DNA from: Streptomyces pyxinae
GTDB lineage: Bacteria > Actinomycetota > Actinomycetes > Streptomycetales > Streptomycetaceae
Length of the DNA: 64,000 bases
Assembly (NCBI RefSeq): GCF_024756275.1
Contig: NZ_JANUGQ010000026.1
Coordinates: forward strand, 1 to 64,000
Direction: 5' to 3'
Under the pieces are notes generated by a model. That model was not told the DNA's origin and searched no databases. It saw nothing but the letters and a program-made list of their open reading frames with translations. Position numbers and translations under genes: made by a program. This document shows, piece after piece, positions 16,253-25,895 of the stretch. How positions within the stretch are numbered: position 1 is the first letter of the stretch; each line of letters starts with the position of its first letter.

Positions 16253-17653
16253 TCAGCGGGCGCCGAGGGACCAGCGGGGCCCGTCCGGGCCGTCCTCGAT
16301 GGCCAGCCCGGACTGGCCGAGCTGGTCGCGGATGGCGTCGGCGGTCGCCCAGTCCTTGCGCGCCCGCGCCGACTCCCGCTGCTGGAGCACCAGCCGTACG
16401 AGCGTGTCCACGACGCCGTGCAGGTCCTCGCCCCGGTCGGCCTCGCCCGCCCAGTGCGGGTCGAGCGGGTCCAGACCGAGGACACCGAGCATGGCCCGGA
16501 CCTCCGCCAGCCGCTCGACGGCGCCCTCCTTGTCGTCGGCGGCCAGCGCGCTGTTGCCCTGCCGCACGGTGGTGTGCAGCACGGCCAGTGCCTGCGGGAC
16601 GCCCAGGTCGTCGTCCATCGCCTCGGCGAAGGCGGGCGGCACCTCGGCGGCGGGCTCGACGACCCCGCCGGCCTTCTCCACCACCCGCTGCACGAAGCCC
16701 TCGACGCGCGCGAACGCGGACTCGGCCTCCCGCAGCGCCTCCTCGCTGTACTCGATCATCGAGCGGTAGTGCGGGGTGCCGAGGTAGTAACGGAGCACGA
16801 TCGGCCGCCAGCGCTTGGTCATCTCGCTGACCAGCACCGAGTTGCCGAGCGACTTCGACATCTTCTCGCCGCTCATGGTGACCCAGGCGTTGTGCAGCCA
16901 GTAGCGGGCGAACTCGTCGCCGTACGCCTTGGCCTGCGCGATCTCGTTCTCATGGTGCGGGAAGACCAGGTCGAGGCCGCCGCCGTGGATGTCGAAGGCG
17001 GTGCCCAGGTACTTGTGGGCCATCGCCGAGCACTCCAGGTGCCAGCCGGGCCTGCCCCGGCCCCAGGGCGTCTCCCAGGACGGCTCGCCCGGCTTGGCCG
17101 CCTTCCACATGGCGAAGTCGCGCGGGTCCCGCTTGCCGGTCTCCCCCTCGCCGGACGGCTGGCGGAGGTCGTCCAGGTCCTGGTTGGACAGCTCCAGATA
17201 GCCGGGGAAGGAGCGGACGTCGAAGTAGACGTTCCCGTCGGCCTCGTAGGCGTGGCCGCGCTCGATCAGCCCGCGCATCATCTCGACCATCTCGGTGACA
17301 TGGCCGGTGGCGCGGGGCTCGTAGGTGGCGGGCAGGCAGCCGAGGACGTCGTAACCGCTGTTGAAGGCGCGCTCGTTCGCGTACCCGATCGCCCACCAGG
17401 GGCGGCCCTGCTCGGCCGACTTGGTGATGATCTTGTCGTCGATGTCCGTGACATTGCGGACGAACGTGACGTCGTAGCCCCGGTAGGCGAACCAGCGGCG
17501 CAGAATGTCGAAATTGAGCCCCGACCGGATGTGGCCGATGTGCGGGGCGGCCTGCACGGTGGCACCACACAGGTAGATCGAGACACAGCCCGGGGTCAGC
17601 GGGATGAAGTCGCGGATCTGCCGGGCGCTGGTGTCGTACAGACGAATAGTCAC
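16253..17653 (-). CDS. cysS: Cysteinyl-tRNA synthetase
   Basis: A 466-residue class I aminoacyl-tRNA synthetase charging tRNA-Cys. The HIGH motif (PHIGH, 37-41) and KMSKS (about 262-266) are present, together with the zinc-binding cysteine near residue 29 (LCGATVQ), ECSAMA and the histidines in FPHHENE. Length is normal for the family. It begins with GTG and is followed on the same strand by rlmB. It is clearly a synthetase and not the MshC mycothiol ligase, which has a divergent end and is usually shorter. Confidence 0.95.
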   Translation of the reverse strand: MTIRLYDTSARQIRDFIPLTPGCVSIYLCGATVQAAPHIGHIRSGLNFDILRRWFAYRGYDVTFVRNVTDIDDKIITKSAEQGRPWWAIGYANERAFNSGYDVLGCLPATYEPRATGHVTEMVEMMRGLIERGHAYEADGNVYFDVRSFPGYLELSNQDLDDLRQPSGEGETGKRDPRDFAMWKAAKPGEPSWETPWGRGRPGWHLECSAMAHKYLGTAFDIHGGGLDLVFPHHENEIAQAKAYGDEFARYWLHNAWVTMSGEKMSKSLGNSVLVSEMTKRWRPIVLRYYLGTPHYRSMIEYSEEALREAESAFARVEGFVQRVVEKAGGVVEPAAEVPPAFAEAMDDDLGVPQALAVLHTTVRQGNSALAADDKEGAVERLAEVRAMLGVLGLDPLDPHWAGEADRGEDLHGVVDTLVRLVLQQRESARARKDWATADAIRDQLGQSGLAIEDGPDGPRWSLGAR

Positions 17654-18050
17654 CCCTCCAGGGTAGTGGGCGACCGGCCGTGCCCAGTCCCCGTACGGAA
17701 AATCCGGCCCGGGAAGCCCGCCGGAAAGCCAGCCGGGGAGGCGGTGCAGGGCCCCGCCGGGCCGTTCCGGGGCGGTGGCCGGATGTGGCCGGGCGGCACG
17801 GCCCGGCGGCGGACCCGGTGTCCGGCCGCCTCCGCCGGTGGCCCGACGGCCCGGGCGGCCGGTCGCCGCCGGGGCGGCCCGGACCCGGTGGCTCCCGGGG
17901 GTGTGGGGCCGGGTCGCCCTCCGGGGGCCCGGGCGGGTGGCGGGCCGGGACCGGGGGCGGGTGGCCTTCCGGGAGCCCGGGCGGGTGGCCTTGCGGGGCC
18001 GGGGGCAGGGGGCGCTCCCCGAGCCCGCGTCCGGTGGCTCCCGGCGGGTC
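17654..18050. other. Gene-free G-rich gap upstream of cysS
   Basis: Nearly 400 bp of G-rich low-complexity DNA with units like GGGAGCCCGGGCGGGTGGCC repeated imperfectly between about 17910 and 18010. I see no gene. The part next to 17653 should hold the cysS promoter. Confidence 0.5.
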
Positions 18051-18455
18051 TCAGAGGCGGCCGACGACCTTCTCCGGAGTGATCCGGACGACCACCCGTT
18101 CCGCGTCCTGGCCCGCGTCCGGGTTGAACTCCGCGTACTTCTTTCCGGTGTACTTCTGCGACAGCTCGTCGATCAGCTGCTGGCCGCCCTCGGTGGTGAC
18201 CTCCGCGGTGCCCCGGATCTCGGCATAGGTGTACGGGGCGTCGAACGGCTGGAGCAGAACGGTGACCCGTGGATCGCGGCGGAGGTTCTTCTCCTTCTGG
18301 CGCCCGACGGTGGTGGAGATCAGCACCTGATCGCCGTCCCGCTTCACCCAGACCGGGGACACCTGGGGGCGTCCGTCCGGCTGAATGGTGGCGATGTTGA
18401 CGAAGACGGCGCTGTCGAGCAGCGCCTTGATGTGGTCGTTGAGCTGGGCGGTCAT
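18051..18455 (-). CDS. PPOX-class F420/flavin-dependent oxidoreductase
   Basis: A 134-residue split-barrel protein of the PPOX/FDOR family. Family features are visible: [21 protein letters not shown] near the N-terminus, [16 protein letters not shown], and a final [10 protein letters not shown] strand pair. In actinobacteria these small proteins bind F420 or a flavin and reduce diverse substrates. It is a single gene with G-rich spacers on both sides. Confidence 0.88.
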   Translation of the reverse strand: MTAQLNDHIKALLDSAVFVNIATIQPDGRPQVSPVWVKRDGDQVLISTTVGRQKEKNLRRDPRVTVLLQPFDAPYTYAEIRGTAEVTTEGGQQLIDELSQKYTGKKYAEFNPDAGQDAERVVVRITPEKVVGRL

Positions 18456-19564
18456 GCTGGCCTCTCTCTCACGGTCTCGTGCTCACGGTCTCGTGCGGGG
18501 TGGTGCGCTCGCGTACGGCCGATCGGCGGACCGGCGGGTCCGTCACTCCGTCCCGCCCCGGCCGTCCGGGCCGCCGCTTCCCGCCGGGGCGGCCCGGCTC
18601 CCGGGGACGTCCGGAGCCGGGCGCCCGGCCCTGGGAGCGGGTACCTCCGGCTACCTATCGGTACTCACTGCCACCCGCGCCAAACGCGGAAGCTCCGTCC
18701 GCTGCTTCCCCTCGGCCCGGAAGCCGCACGGATGGAGCACCGGCGAGCCGGGAGGGGCGCCGGCCGGGCAGGGCTCGCCCACGGGGCCGCCGGGGCGGAA
18801 GACGTACCGGCTCCGGGAGATCCGGGCAGCGCCGTACCCTCGGCCGCTTCCGACTCCGCAGCGCCGGACGGCCGGAGCTCGACCACCCGGTTCGCGAGCG
18901 GGAGCAGGGCCGGGCGGTGGACGACCAGCAGCACGGTCCGGCCGGCCGGCGCACCGCCGCCACCACCGCCGCCTCGGTCTCGCCGTCCAGCGCCGCCGTC
19001 GGCTCGTCCAGCAGCAGCACCGGCCGGACATCCACGGCCTCCGGGCGGAGCGGGCGCGGCGCCCGGCGGATACGGGCGGACACCGGCGGACGGCCCCGCC
19101 CGGCAGCGGCGGGCCTGGCCCACGAACGCCCACGAGCGCCCACGGACGGCGGCCGGGCATGACCGGCGGCCTCCGGGGCGGCCGGCGCCGGCGGGCCCGG
19201 CGCACGGTCGGCGCAAGCGGGCGCCGGCCGACGTCCCGCACGGGCGTCGGCATCGCGCGGGAACGACGGGCGGCCCCCACGGGCGCGGGTCGGCACCGGC
19301 GGGTGGCCCGCCCGGTCACCGCGCGAGCGCCGGCCGGCGGGCGTCGATCGGCACCCGGCACTCGGCGCTCGGCGCCGGGCGAGGAACAGCCGGCGGACCG
19401 CACCGGCGCGGACCGTCACCGGCCGGCGGACCGCGGCGGACGCCGCGCCGGCGCCCGCACCGGGGACCGCGCAGCCGCGCGCCCGGCGTCGGCGCCGGTG
19501 TCGTACGAAAGTACGGGAAACAACCGGCAGCCCGTCCCCGGGGGCGGCAGCCCGTCCCGGGGCC
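18456..19564. other. Large gap without an intact gene
   Basis: About 1.1 kb in which no convincing full-length gene is found. Long open frames exist in several frames only because stop codons are rare at this GC content. The only recognisable coding signal is the decayed ABC-ATPase piece at about 18866-19090. Confidence 0.6.
18866..19090 (-). pseudogene. Relic of an ABC exporter ATPase (CydC/CydD-like C-terminus)
   Basis: On the minus strand one frame reads RPVLLLDEPTAALDGETEAA (Walker B and D-loop). After a frame change the next frame reads AGRTVLLVVHRPALLPLANR followed by VVELR, the switch-histidine region and C-terminus of an ABC ATPase. The order and spacing match CydC/CydD-type exporters, but a few residues are missing at the junction and the signature motif upstream is degraded. 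No Walker A or membrane domain is found nearby. This is a decayed gene remnant. Confidence 0.75.
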
Positions 19565-20125
19565 TCAGACCGCCGAGGGGCCGGGCCCGTCGGTGCGGAC
19601 CAGGAGGGCGGTGGCGATCGCGGCGAGGCCCTCCGCGCGGCCGGTCAGCCCGAGGCCGTCGGTGGTGGTGCCGGAGACCGAGACGGGCGCGCCGGCCGCC
19701 GTCGAGAGGGCCCGCCGGGCTTCGTCCCGGCGCTTGCCGATCTTCGGCCGTACGCCGATCACCTGGACCGCGATGTTGCCGATGGTGAAGCCCTCGGCCC
19801 GGACGATCCGGGCCGCCTCGGTGAGCAGGGCGACACCGGAGGCGCCGGACCACTCGGGGCGGTCGGTGCCGAAGTGGGCGCCGAGGTCACCGATCCCGGC
19901 GGCCGAGAAGAGCGCGTCGCAGGCGGCGTGGGCGGCCACATCGCCGTCGGAGTGGCCGGCCAGGCCGTACTCCTCGCCCTCCCAGAGCAGACCGGCGCAC
20001 CACAGCGGCCGGCCCCGCTCGAAGGCGTGCACATCGGTGCCGACGCCGATCAGCGGCAGCGCGGGCAGACCGGCGGGGACCGCCGGTGCCTCAAGGGGCG
20101 GCTCAAGGGGCGTGTCAGAAGCCAT
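19565..20125 (-). CDS. ispF: 2-C-methyl-D-erythritol 2,4-cyclodiphosphate synthase
   Basis: A 186-residue enzyme of the MEP isoprenoid pathway that cyclises CDP-methylerythritol phosphate to the 2,4-cyclodiphosphate with release of CMP. The metal-binding signature GTDVHAF (Asp31, His33), [16 protein letters not shown] and the loop [16 protein letters not shown] are conserved. It has an unusual Pro/Ala-rich N-terminal extension of about 20 residues. Its start lies inside the end of ispD (11-bp overlap), so the two are translationally coupled. Confidence 0.94.
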   Translation of the reverse strand: MASDTPLEPPLEAPAVPAGLPALPLIGVGTDVHAFERGRPLWCAGLLWEGEEYGLAGHSDGDVAAHAACDALFSAAGIGDLGAHFGTDRPEWSGASGVALLTEAARIVRAEGFTIGNIAVQVIGVRPKIGKRRDEARRALSTAAGAPVSVSGTTTDGLGLTGRAEGLAAIATALLVRTDGPGPSAV

Positions 20126-20870
20126 CGTTGGCCCTCCTCCGGGCGAGTACCGCCTCGGCCAGCACCAGATCGAGCGGCCGGGTGACCTTGAACGCCTCCT
20201 CGTGGCCCGGCACCACCACCACGGGCTCACCGAGCCGCTCGACCATGCCGGCGTCGTCGGTGACGGCCTCGGTGACCGTGCGGTGGGCGCGCAGCAGGGT
20301 CTCGTGCGCGAAGCCCTGCGGGGTCTGTACGGCACGGAGCCGGGCCCGGTCCGGGGTGGCCACCACCGGCTCGGGGGCGCCCCCGGCTCCCTCGGCGGCG
20401 GGTTCGACCTCCTTGACCGTGTCGGCGAGCGGCACGGCCGGCACCACGGCCACCGCGCCCTCCTGGACGGCCTCGATGACCGCGTCCACGGTCTCCACCG
20501 GGACCAGGGGGCGGGCGGCGTCATGGACGAGAACGGTCGTCACGCCCTCGGGCAGCGCCTCCAGACCGAGCCGTACGGACTCCTGGCGGGTCTCGCCGCC
20601 GGGCACGACCAGATAGTCGGTGCGCTCGGGCAGGGCGTGCGCGTCGAGCAGGTTCTTGACCTCGGCGGCGCCGTCCGGCGGGGCGACCACGACGACGAGC
20701 GAGACGGCGCGGGAGGCGGCCATCGCCCGGACGGCGTGGATGAGGATCGGGGTGCCGTTCAGCGCGCGGAGCGCCTTGGGGGTTCCCGGTCCGAGCCGTA
20801 CGCCACGGCCCGCCGCGGGGATCACCACGGCGGTGCGGGAGCGACGCGCTGAGTCTGACATCGGTTGCAC
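20115..20870 (-). CDS. ispD: 2-C-methyl-D-erythritol 4-phosphate cytidylyltransferase
   Basis: A 251-residue cytidylyltransferase acting before IspF in the MEP pathway; it joins CTP and methylerythritol phosphate. Motifs: [18 protein letters not shown] (nucleotide binding), [11 protein letters not shown], and [14 protein letters not shown]. The GTG at 20870 is preferred because GGAGAG lies 6 bp upstream, whereas the ATG at 20861 is 15 bp away. The intervening enzymes of the pathway are not in the window. It overlaps ispF by 11 bp. Confidence 0.93.
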   Translation of the reverse strand: MQPMSDSARRSRTAVVIPAAGRGVRLGPGTPKALRALNGTPILIHAVRAMAASRAVSLVVVVAPPDGAAEVKNLLDAHALPERTDYLVVPGGETRQESVRLGLEALPEGVTTVLVHDAARPLVPVETVDAVIEAVQEGAVAVVPAVPLADTVKEVEPAAEGAGGAPEPVVATPDRARLRAVQTPQGFAHETLLRAHRTVTEAVTDDAGMVERLGEPVVVVPGHEEAFKVTRPLDLVLAEAVLARRRANDGF

Positions 20871-21508
20871 TGGTTGCTCTCCGGCAGGTTTGTGTCCTCG
20901 GCCGGCATGGGTATGGCCAGAAGCGAGCCGGACATGACATCCCGGCTCTTCCGGCCGGGGGCCGCGTACCTGCCCCCTGACCGGAGCCCCTTGACCGGCC
21001 CCTTCCGTGACCATGGGTCGACAATGGGCCGAACATGCCGCAGCGCCCGGCGGCAGCTTCATGAACCGCGCCGCACCACCGAGGGGCCGTGCCCTCGTCG
21101 TGGTCCCGCGGGCCTGTCTCGTGTGTCGAGCGAGACATGAGGCCGCGATGCGGACGGAGCGACGGGGTCACTACGGGCCACGACGGTCGGTGGCGGCGTA
21201 CGGATCACGGTCTGCCGACGGGCGACCGCCGGCGGGTTGTACCGCTGATACCACGGGCGCCGCCGTACCCGCTGACGCGTCGACGACTCCTGGAGCTCTC
21301 CAGGAGTCGGACACGCCGGTACGGGACGGCGCGCGCGTGAGACGGACGATGCGCACGGGTCCCGGTGGACGCGTGGCACCGGTATCCGGGCCGCTGCCCT
21401 GCTCCCGAGCCGGAGTCCCGGCGCGGGACGGCGCCGGGGGTGGGGTCGGGAGCACTCCCCCGGCCGCTGGGCGGCGCGGGAGAGTTCAGAGCAGAAGGGG
21501 GGCCGGTC
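20871..21508. other. Gap between carD and ispD
   Basis: A 638-bp spacer between two minus-strand genes. It holds a near-perfect hairpin at 21285-21308 and presumably the ispDF promoter close to 20871. No gene is supported. Confidence 0.5.
21285..21308. terminator. Inverted repeat downstream of carD
   Basis: GACTCCTGGAG and CTCCAGGAGTC are separated by only two bases, a perfect 11-bp inverted repeat. The tiny loop is unusual for a terminator (a few pairs would have to open), so it may instead be a protein-binding palindrome. Confidence 0.45.
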
Positions 21509-21991
21509 TCAGGAGGCGAGCACCTCGTCGAGCAGGGCCTCGGCCTTGTCCTCGTTGGTGTTCTCCGCGAGGGCGAGTTCACTGACCAGGATCTGCCGGG
21601 CCTTGGCGAGCATGCGCTTCTCACCGGCGGAGAGACCACGCTCGCGCTCACGGCGCCAGAGATCCCGGACGACCTCGGCGACCTTGATGACATCGCCGGA
21701 GGCGAGCTTCTCCAGGTTCGCCTTGTAGCGACGGGACCAGTTCGTCGGCTCCTCGGCGTACGGCGCGCGCAGCACCTCGAACACCCGGTCCAGCCCGTCC
21801 TGCCCGACCACGTCGCGCACCCCGACGAACTCCGCGTTGTCCGCGGGAACGCGGACCGTCAGGTCGCCCTGGGCGACCTTGAGCACCAAGTAGGTCTTGT
21901 CCACGCCTTTGATCTGACGAGTTTCGATGGCCTCGATCAGCGCGGCCCCGTGATGGGGATAGACCACGGTGTCGCCAACCTTGAACGTCAT
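21509..21991 (-). CDS. carD: CarD/CdnL-family RNA polymerase-binding regulator
   Basis: A 160-residue global transcription factor. The N-terminal RNA-polymerase-interacting Tudor-like domain ([21 protein letters not shown]) is followed by the helical DNA-binding domain ([31 protein letters not shown]), with the tryptophan that in Mycobacterium CarD wedges into the promoter bubble. It stabilises open complexes, mainly at rRNA and housekeeping promoters. It sits next to ispDF, as in other actinobacteria. Essential in mycobacteria. Confidence 0.95.
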   Translation of the reverse strand: MTFKVGDTVVYPHHGAALIEAIETRQIKGVDKTYLVLKVAQGDLTVRVPADNAEFVGVRDVVGQDGLDRVFEVLRAPYAEEPTNWSRRYKANLEKLASGDVIKVAEVVRDLWRRERERGLSAGEKRMLAKARQILVSELALAENTNEDKAEALLDEVLAS

Positions 21992-22597
21992 GTGACAGGT
22001 ACCCCTTCCGTGGCTATCCAGAGTAACACGGATACGGCATCTTCTGAATGGCGTTTTCGCAGGTCAGGGCATATCTCGGGGCTTGACAACAGCGCCGCGG
22101 ACGTGCTGCGGACGGCTTCCGGAAGGAGGTATTCGCAGGTCGGAGCCGCTGTGCGGGCATCGGGAAACGCGTACCGTACACCCATCCGGGAGGGGTCTGT
22201 CGAGGGGGAAACGTCCGGATTCGCCGGGTTCGAAGCGGTGAATCTCACATACTCCGTTCGGAGGCCGCTCACCCGCTCGGACGCAACCACCACCGTTTCC
22301 GGAATTGATCACCTCGGGCGCGTGGCGGCTTTTTCGGCCGAGAATGCCGGGGACCCGGAATTGATCAAGGAACGCTTATCCGGACGCTCCCCCCGGGCCC
22401 GGCTCCGGACCGCGGGGCGGGTCGGGTGCGGGCCGCGCGGGGCGGGTCGGTAACCTGAGCCCGCTGACCGCCCCTTGATCGCGGGCCCGGTCGCCGTCGG
22501 GAAGCCCGTCGGCCGACCCGGTGCCGGCGGCGGGGAGCGGAGAGCGCTCGCAGTCCGCCCGTTCCGAACGTCCTACGTCCTAGGAGTTGCCGCCGCC
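21992..22597. other. Divergent spacer between carD and the lipoprotein gene
   Basis: A 606-bp region that should hold promoters in both directions. A TTGACA hexamer is seen at 22083-22088, without a clear -10 partner. On the minus strand TACTCT upstream of carD is a possible -10. No gene is supported. Confidence 0.4.
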
Positions 22598-23263
22598 GTG
22601 AGCCGCAGCCTTCGACGCGGCACCATCGCCGCCACCGCCATCGTGATCTCGATCGCCTCGCTCTCCGCCTGCGGCGCCGGCAACGACGCCCAGACGCTGC
22701 AGATCCGGCCGGACAACGCGGCCACCACCGTGGGGCACATCAAGATCCAGAACGCGACCGTGATCACCCAGGGGCAGCCCGGCACCGAGGGGCCCGCGGT
22801 CGTCTCCGCGCGCCTCTTCAACGACGGTGCCAAGGACCAGACCCTGGAGGGCGTCGAGCTCCCCGGCGCCGACGCCCCGGTGAAGCTCTCCCCCGCCCAG
22901 GGCTCGGGCCCGGTGACGGTGCCGGCGCACGGCTCGCTGATGCTCGGCGGCGAGAACAACCCCTCCGCCGTCATCGAGAACCCGAACGAGGCCGCCGTCA
23001 ACGGCGATGTCCGCGAGGTCGTCTTCAAGCTCAGCGAGACCGGCGACGTCAAGCTTCAGGCGTTCGTCGTCCCGGCGAGCGGCTACTACCAGGACTTCGG
23101 CCCCACCGGTGCCCCGTCCGCCCCGGCGTCCGGCGCGGCCTCGGGCAAGCCGTCCGCCCCGGCCTCGGCGGGCACCGAGGGCACCGGAACCGCCGGAACC
23201 ACCGGAGGCACGACCGGCAAGCCGTCGGCCGCCGCCTCGGCCTCGCACTCCGCCGGGCACTGA
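22598..23263 (+). CDS. Secreted lipoprotein (DUF461-like)
   Basis: A 221-residue lipoprotein. The signal peptide ends in the lipobox LSAC with the lipidated Cys at residue 25. The middle is a beta-sandwich-like domain (VVSARLFNDGAKDQTLEGVEL, VPAHGSLMLGG) resembling the copper-chaperone-like proteins seen at this locus in Streptomyces. The last 55 residues are a Ser/Ala/Gly/Thr-rich tail likely to span the cell wall. The GTG at 22598 follows AGGAG by 11 bp. It is convergent with phoP across a strong terminator. Confidence 0.82.
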   Translation: MSRSLRRGTIAATAIVISIASLSACGAGNDAQTLQIRPDNAATTVGHIKIQNATVITQGQPGTEGPAVVSARLFNDGAKDQTLEGVELPGADAPVKLSPAQGSGPVTVPAHGSLMLGGENNPSAVIENPNEAAVNGDVREVVFKLSETGDVKLQAFVVPASGYYQDFGPTGAPSAPASGAASGKPSAPASAGTEGTGTAGTTGGTTGKPSAAASASHSAGH

Positions 23264-23389
23264 CACCGGGCGTGGGCCCGGGCCCACGCCGTACCCGCTC
23301 GCCCCTGCCGCAGGCGTCCCGTGCGCGTCCTCTGCACGCCGTACGGGACGCGTGGACGCGCAGATGTCCGAGCGGTTCCGGACCACCCG

Positions 23390-23430
23390 AAAGGGGTGCC
23401 CCGCCGGTCCTCCCGGCGGGGCACCCCTTT
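23390..23430. terminator. Strong bidirectional terminator
   Basis: A perfect 18-bp inverted repeat, from AAAGGGGTGCCCC to GGGGCACCCCTTT at the outer ends, with the 5-nt loop TCCTC. A-run and T-run tails occur at each side, so it can stop both the lipoprotein transcript and the phoRP transcript. Confidence 0.9.
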
Positions 23431-23517
23431 GTCGTACGTTTGTCGTACGGCGGCCCTTCAGCCGTCGCCCGGACATGCCGCACGAACGTGCGTACGGACG
23501 CGCCGTACGAAGACTCT

Positions 23518-24198
23518 TTACGGCTCGAACTTGTAGCCGAGGCCCCGCACGGTGACCAGGTAGCGCGGGGCACCCGGGTCCGGCTCGATCTTGGCGCGCA
23601 GCCGCTTCACATGGACATCCAGGGTCTTGGTGTCACCCACGTAGTCGGCCCCCCAGACCCGGTCGATGAGCTGCATCCGGGTGAGCACCCGGCCGGCGTT
23701 CCGCAGCAGCATCTCCAACAGGTCGAACTCCTTGAGCGGCAGATCGACCTTGCCGCCCGAGACGGTGACCACGTGCCGGTCCACGTCCATGCGGACCGGG
23801 CCGGCCTCCAGGGCGGCGGGGGCGACCTCCTCGGGCTCACCCCGGCGGCGCAGCACCGCGCGGATCCGGGCGACCAGCTCCCGGGAGGAGAACGGCTTGG
23901 TGACGTAGTCGTCCGCCCCTATCTCCAGACCCACGACCTTGTCGATCTCGCTGTCCTTGGCGGTGACCATGATGACCGGCACGTTCGACCGGCCGCGCAG
24001 CTGCCGGCAGACCTCCGTGCCGGGCAGCCCCGGCAGCATCAGGTCCAGCAGGACGAGGTCGGCGCCGTTGCGCTCGAACTCGTCCAGCCCGTCGGGGCCG
24101 GTGGCCGCGACGGCGACCTCGAACCCTTCCTTGCGGAGCATGTAGGACAGGGCGTCGCTGAAGGATTCCTCATCCTCGACGACAAGCACTCGGGTCAC
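23518..24198 (-). CDS. phoP: Phosphate response regulator PhoP
   Basis: A 226-residue OmpR-type regulator. The receiver domain (about 1-120) has the acidic pocket VVEDEE, the phosphorylated Asp52 (LLDLMLPG), and the conserved Thr/Lys (VTAKD, VTKPF). The C-terminal winged helix (about 135-226) ends with DVHVKRLRAKIEPDP. In Streptomyces PhoP activates phosphate scavenging genes and affects antibiotic production and nitrogen genes by binding PHO boxes. Its ATG overlaps the phoR stop by 4 bp. Confidence 0.96.
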   Translation of the reverse strand: MTRVLVVEDEESFSDALSYMLRKEGFEVAVAATGPDGLDEFERNGADLVLLDLMLPGLPGTEVCRQLRGRSNVPVIMVTAKDSEIDKVVGLEIGADDYVTKPFSSRELVARIRAVLRRRGEPEEVAPAALEAGPVRMDVDRHVVTVSGGKVDLPLKEFDLLEMLLRNAGRVLTRMQLIDRVWGADYVGDTKTLDVHVKRLRAKIEPDPGAPRYLVTVRGLGYKFEP

Positions 24199-25544
24199 GG
24201 AAGGACCTCCGGGGCGGGAAGCGGTTCGACGTGGAACGGCGATGGGGACGGGGGCAGGGACGACGGTGATGACGGTGATGACGGTGATGACAAGGAGGAG
24301 GTCGGGGACGACGGCGAGGAGAGGGCCGAGGCGGACGACGCCGGGGGCGCGGAGGACGACGGCGGCTCGCGGTCACGGACGGCACGCTCGCGCGCGACGC
24401 CGGCCTCGGGCAGCCGCAGGGTGAAGGTGGAGCCCTGGCCCTCGGTGCTCCAGACCGTGACCTCCCCGCCGTGCGAGGCGGCCACGTGCTTGACGATGGC
24501 CAGACCCAGGCCCGTACCGCCGGTGGCGCGGGAGCGGGCGGGGTCGACGCGGTAGAAGCGCTCGAAGATGCGCTCCTTGTCCTTGTCGGGGATGCCGATG
24601 CCCTGGTCGGTGACGGACAGCTCGATCAGCGGCCCGCCGGGGGCGGCGACCCGGCGCGCGGCGATGCCGACCCGGGTGTGGGCCGGGGAGTAGTTGACGG
24701 CGTTCTCCACCAGGTTGCCCAGGGCGGCGGCGAGCTGGCCCCGGTTGCCCCACACATGCAGTCCGGCGGGGCCGCCGGGGGCCAGGGTGATGTGCTTGGT
24801 GGAGGCGGTGTGCCGGGACCGGTCGACCGCCTCGGCGACCAGCTCGTCCACCCGTACCGGCTCGGCGTCCTCCAGCGGGTCGTCGTTCTGCACCCGGGAG
24901 AGGTCGATCAGCTCCTGTACGAGATTGGTGAGCCGGGTCGCCTCGATCTGCATCCGCCCGGCGAAGCGCGTCACCGCCTCGGGGTCGTCGGAGGCGTCCA
25001 TCACCGCCTCGGAGAGCAGGGAGAGGGCGCCCACCGGAGTCTTGAGCTCATGGCTGACATTGGCGACGAAGTCCCGGCGCACCGCCTCGATCCGGCGGGC
25101 CTCGGTGAGATCCTCGACCAGCAGCAGCACCAGCCGGGAGCCCAGCGGGGCGACCCGGGCGGAGACGGCGAGCGCCTCGCCGCGTCCGGTGCCGCGCCGG
25201 GGGAGATCCAGCTCCACCTGCCTTATCTCGCCGTCCCGCCGGGTGTCCCGCGCCATGTGCAGCATCGGTTCGACGGCGAGCTTGCCGCCGCGTACGAGCC
25301 CCAGCGCATACGCCGCCGAGCTGGCCTTCACGACCGCGTCGCCCTCGTCCAGCACCACCGCCGATGAGCGGAGGACCGAGAGCACCGTGTCCACCCCGGG
25401 CGGCAGCACCGCGTCAGTGTGCAGGGAGCTCCGGGTGGGGCGGGCCTGGTCGCGCTCACTCCAGCGGAACGCCAGCATGGCGATGACACCGGTACAGAGC
25501 CCGGCGATCGCTGCCGCTGCGGCGACCGCCGCGTTCACGTCCAT
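24195..25544 (-). CDS. phoR: Phosphate sensor histidine kinase PhoR
   Basis: A 449-residue kinase. One N-terminal membrane helix (about 5-27) is followed by a PAS-like region and the dimerisation domain with phospho-acceptor His165 (VSHELKTPVG). The ATPase domain has the N-box (NLVENAVNYS), G1 (DQGIGIPDKD) and G2 (GTGLGLAIVKH) boxes. The C-terminus is an unusual Ser/Pro-rich low-complexity tail encoded by GAT/GAC-type repeats. It is first in the phoR-phoP operon, whose promoter shares the PHO-box region with phoU. Confidence 0.95.
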   Translation of the reverse strand: MDVNAAVAAAAAIAGLCTGVIAMLAFRWSERDQARPTRSSLHTDAVLPPGVDTVLSVLRSSAVVLDEGDAVVKASSAAYALGLVRGGKLAVEPMLHMARDTRRDGEIRQVELDLPRRGTGRGEALAVSARVAPLGSRLVLLLVEDLTEARRIEAVRRDFVANVSHELKTPVGALSLLSEAVMDASDDPEAVTRFAGRMQIEATRLTNLVQELIDLSRVQNDDPLEDAEPVRVDELVAEAVDRSRHTASTKHITLAPGGPAGLHVWGNRGQLAAALGNLVENAVNYSPAHTRVGIAARRVAAPGGPLIELSVTDQGIGIPDKDKERIFERFYRVDPARSRATGGTGLGLAIVKHVAASHGGEVTVWSTEGQGSTFTLRLPEAGVARERAVRDREPPSSSAPPASSASALSSPSSPTSSLSSPSSPSSPSSLPPSPSPFHVEPLPAPEVLP

Positions 25545-25895
25545 GTCTTCAGGTTATGCGGGCCCGCCGACAGCCTCCCAGCCGTCCAGGGGCCTACTCG
25601 AACACTCGTCGCCCAGAGTTCACCGAGGGGAAAGTGCGGGTTCACTTGGGAGGGTGGCCCCGGTCTCCCGGGCCCCGGAATGTGGAGGCCACGGGCCCAG
25701 GACGGGCGGTTTCCGGCCCGGCCCCGACCGGAGTGTGCGATTCCGGAACGGCGCCGGACCGGTCGTGCCGCCCGGGGCCCGGTGGGGCCGCCGGCGTACC
25801 GTCCGGGGCCCGTCGGGGAGACCGGCCGCACGGCCCGGGCCCCGCGGGGGTCGGCACCCCCGGAGCGAAGACCCCTGTAGGTGAGAGAGGGAACC
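25545..25895. other. phoR-phoU divergent control region
   Basis: A 351-bp spacer with the PHO box at 25618-25650. The rest is G/C-rich and contains no supported gene. Confidence 0.7.
25618..25650 (+). promoter_or_regulatory. PHO box (PhoP-binding direct repeats)
   Basis: Three adjacent 11-bp units: GTTCACCGAGG, GGAAAGTGCGG and GTTCACTTGGG. The first and third match the Streptomyces PhoP direct-repeat consensus GTTCACC closely; the middle is degenerate. The position between phoR and phoU agrees with the bidirectional PhoP site described in S. coelicolor, giving autoregulation of phoRP and control of phoU. Confidence 0.88.
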
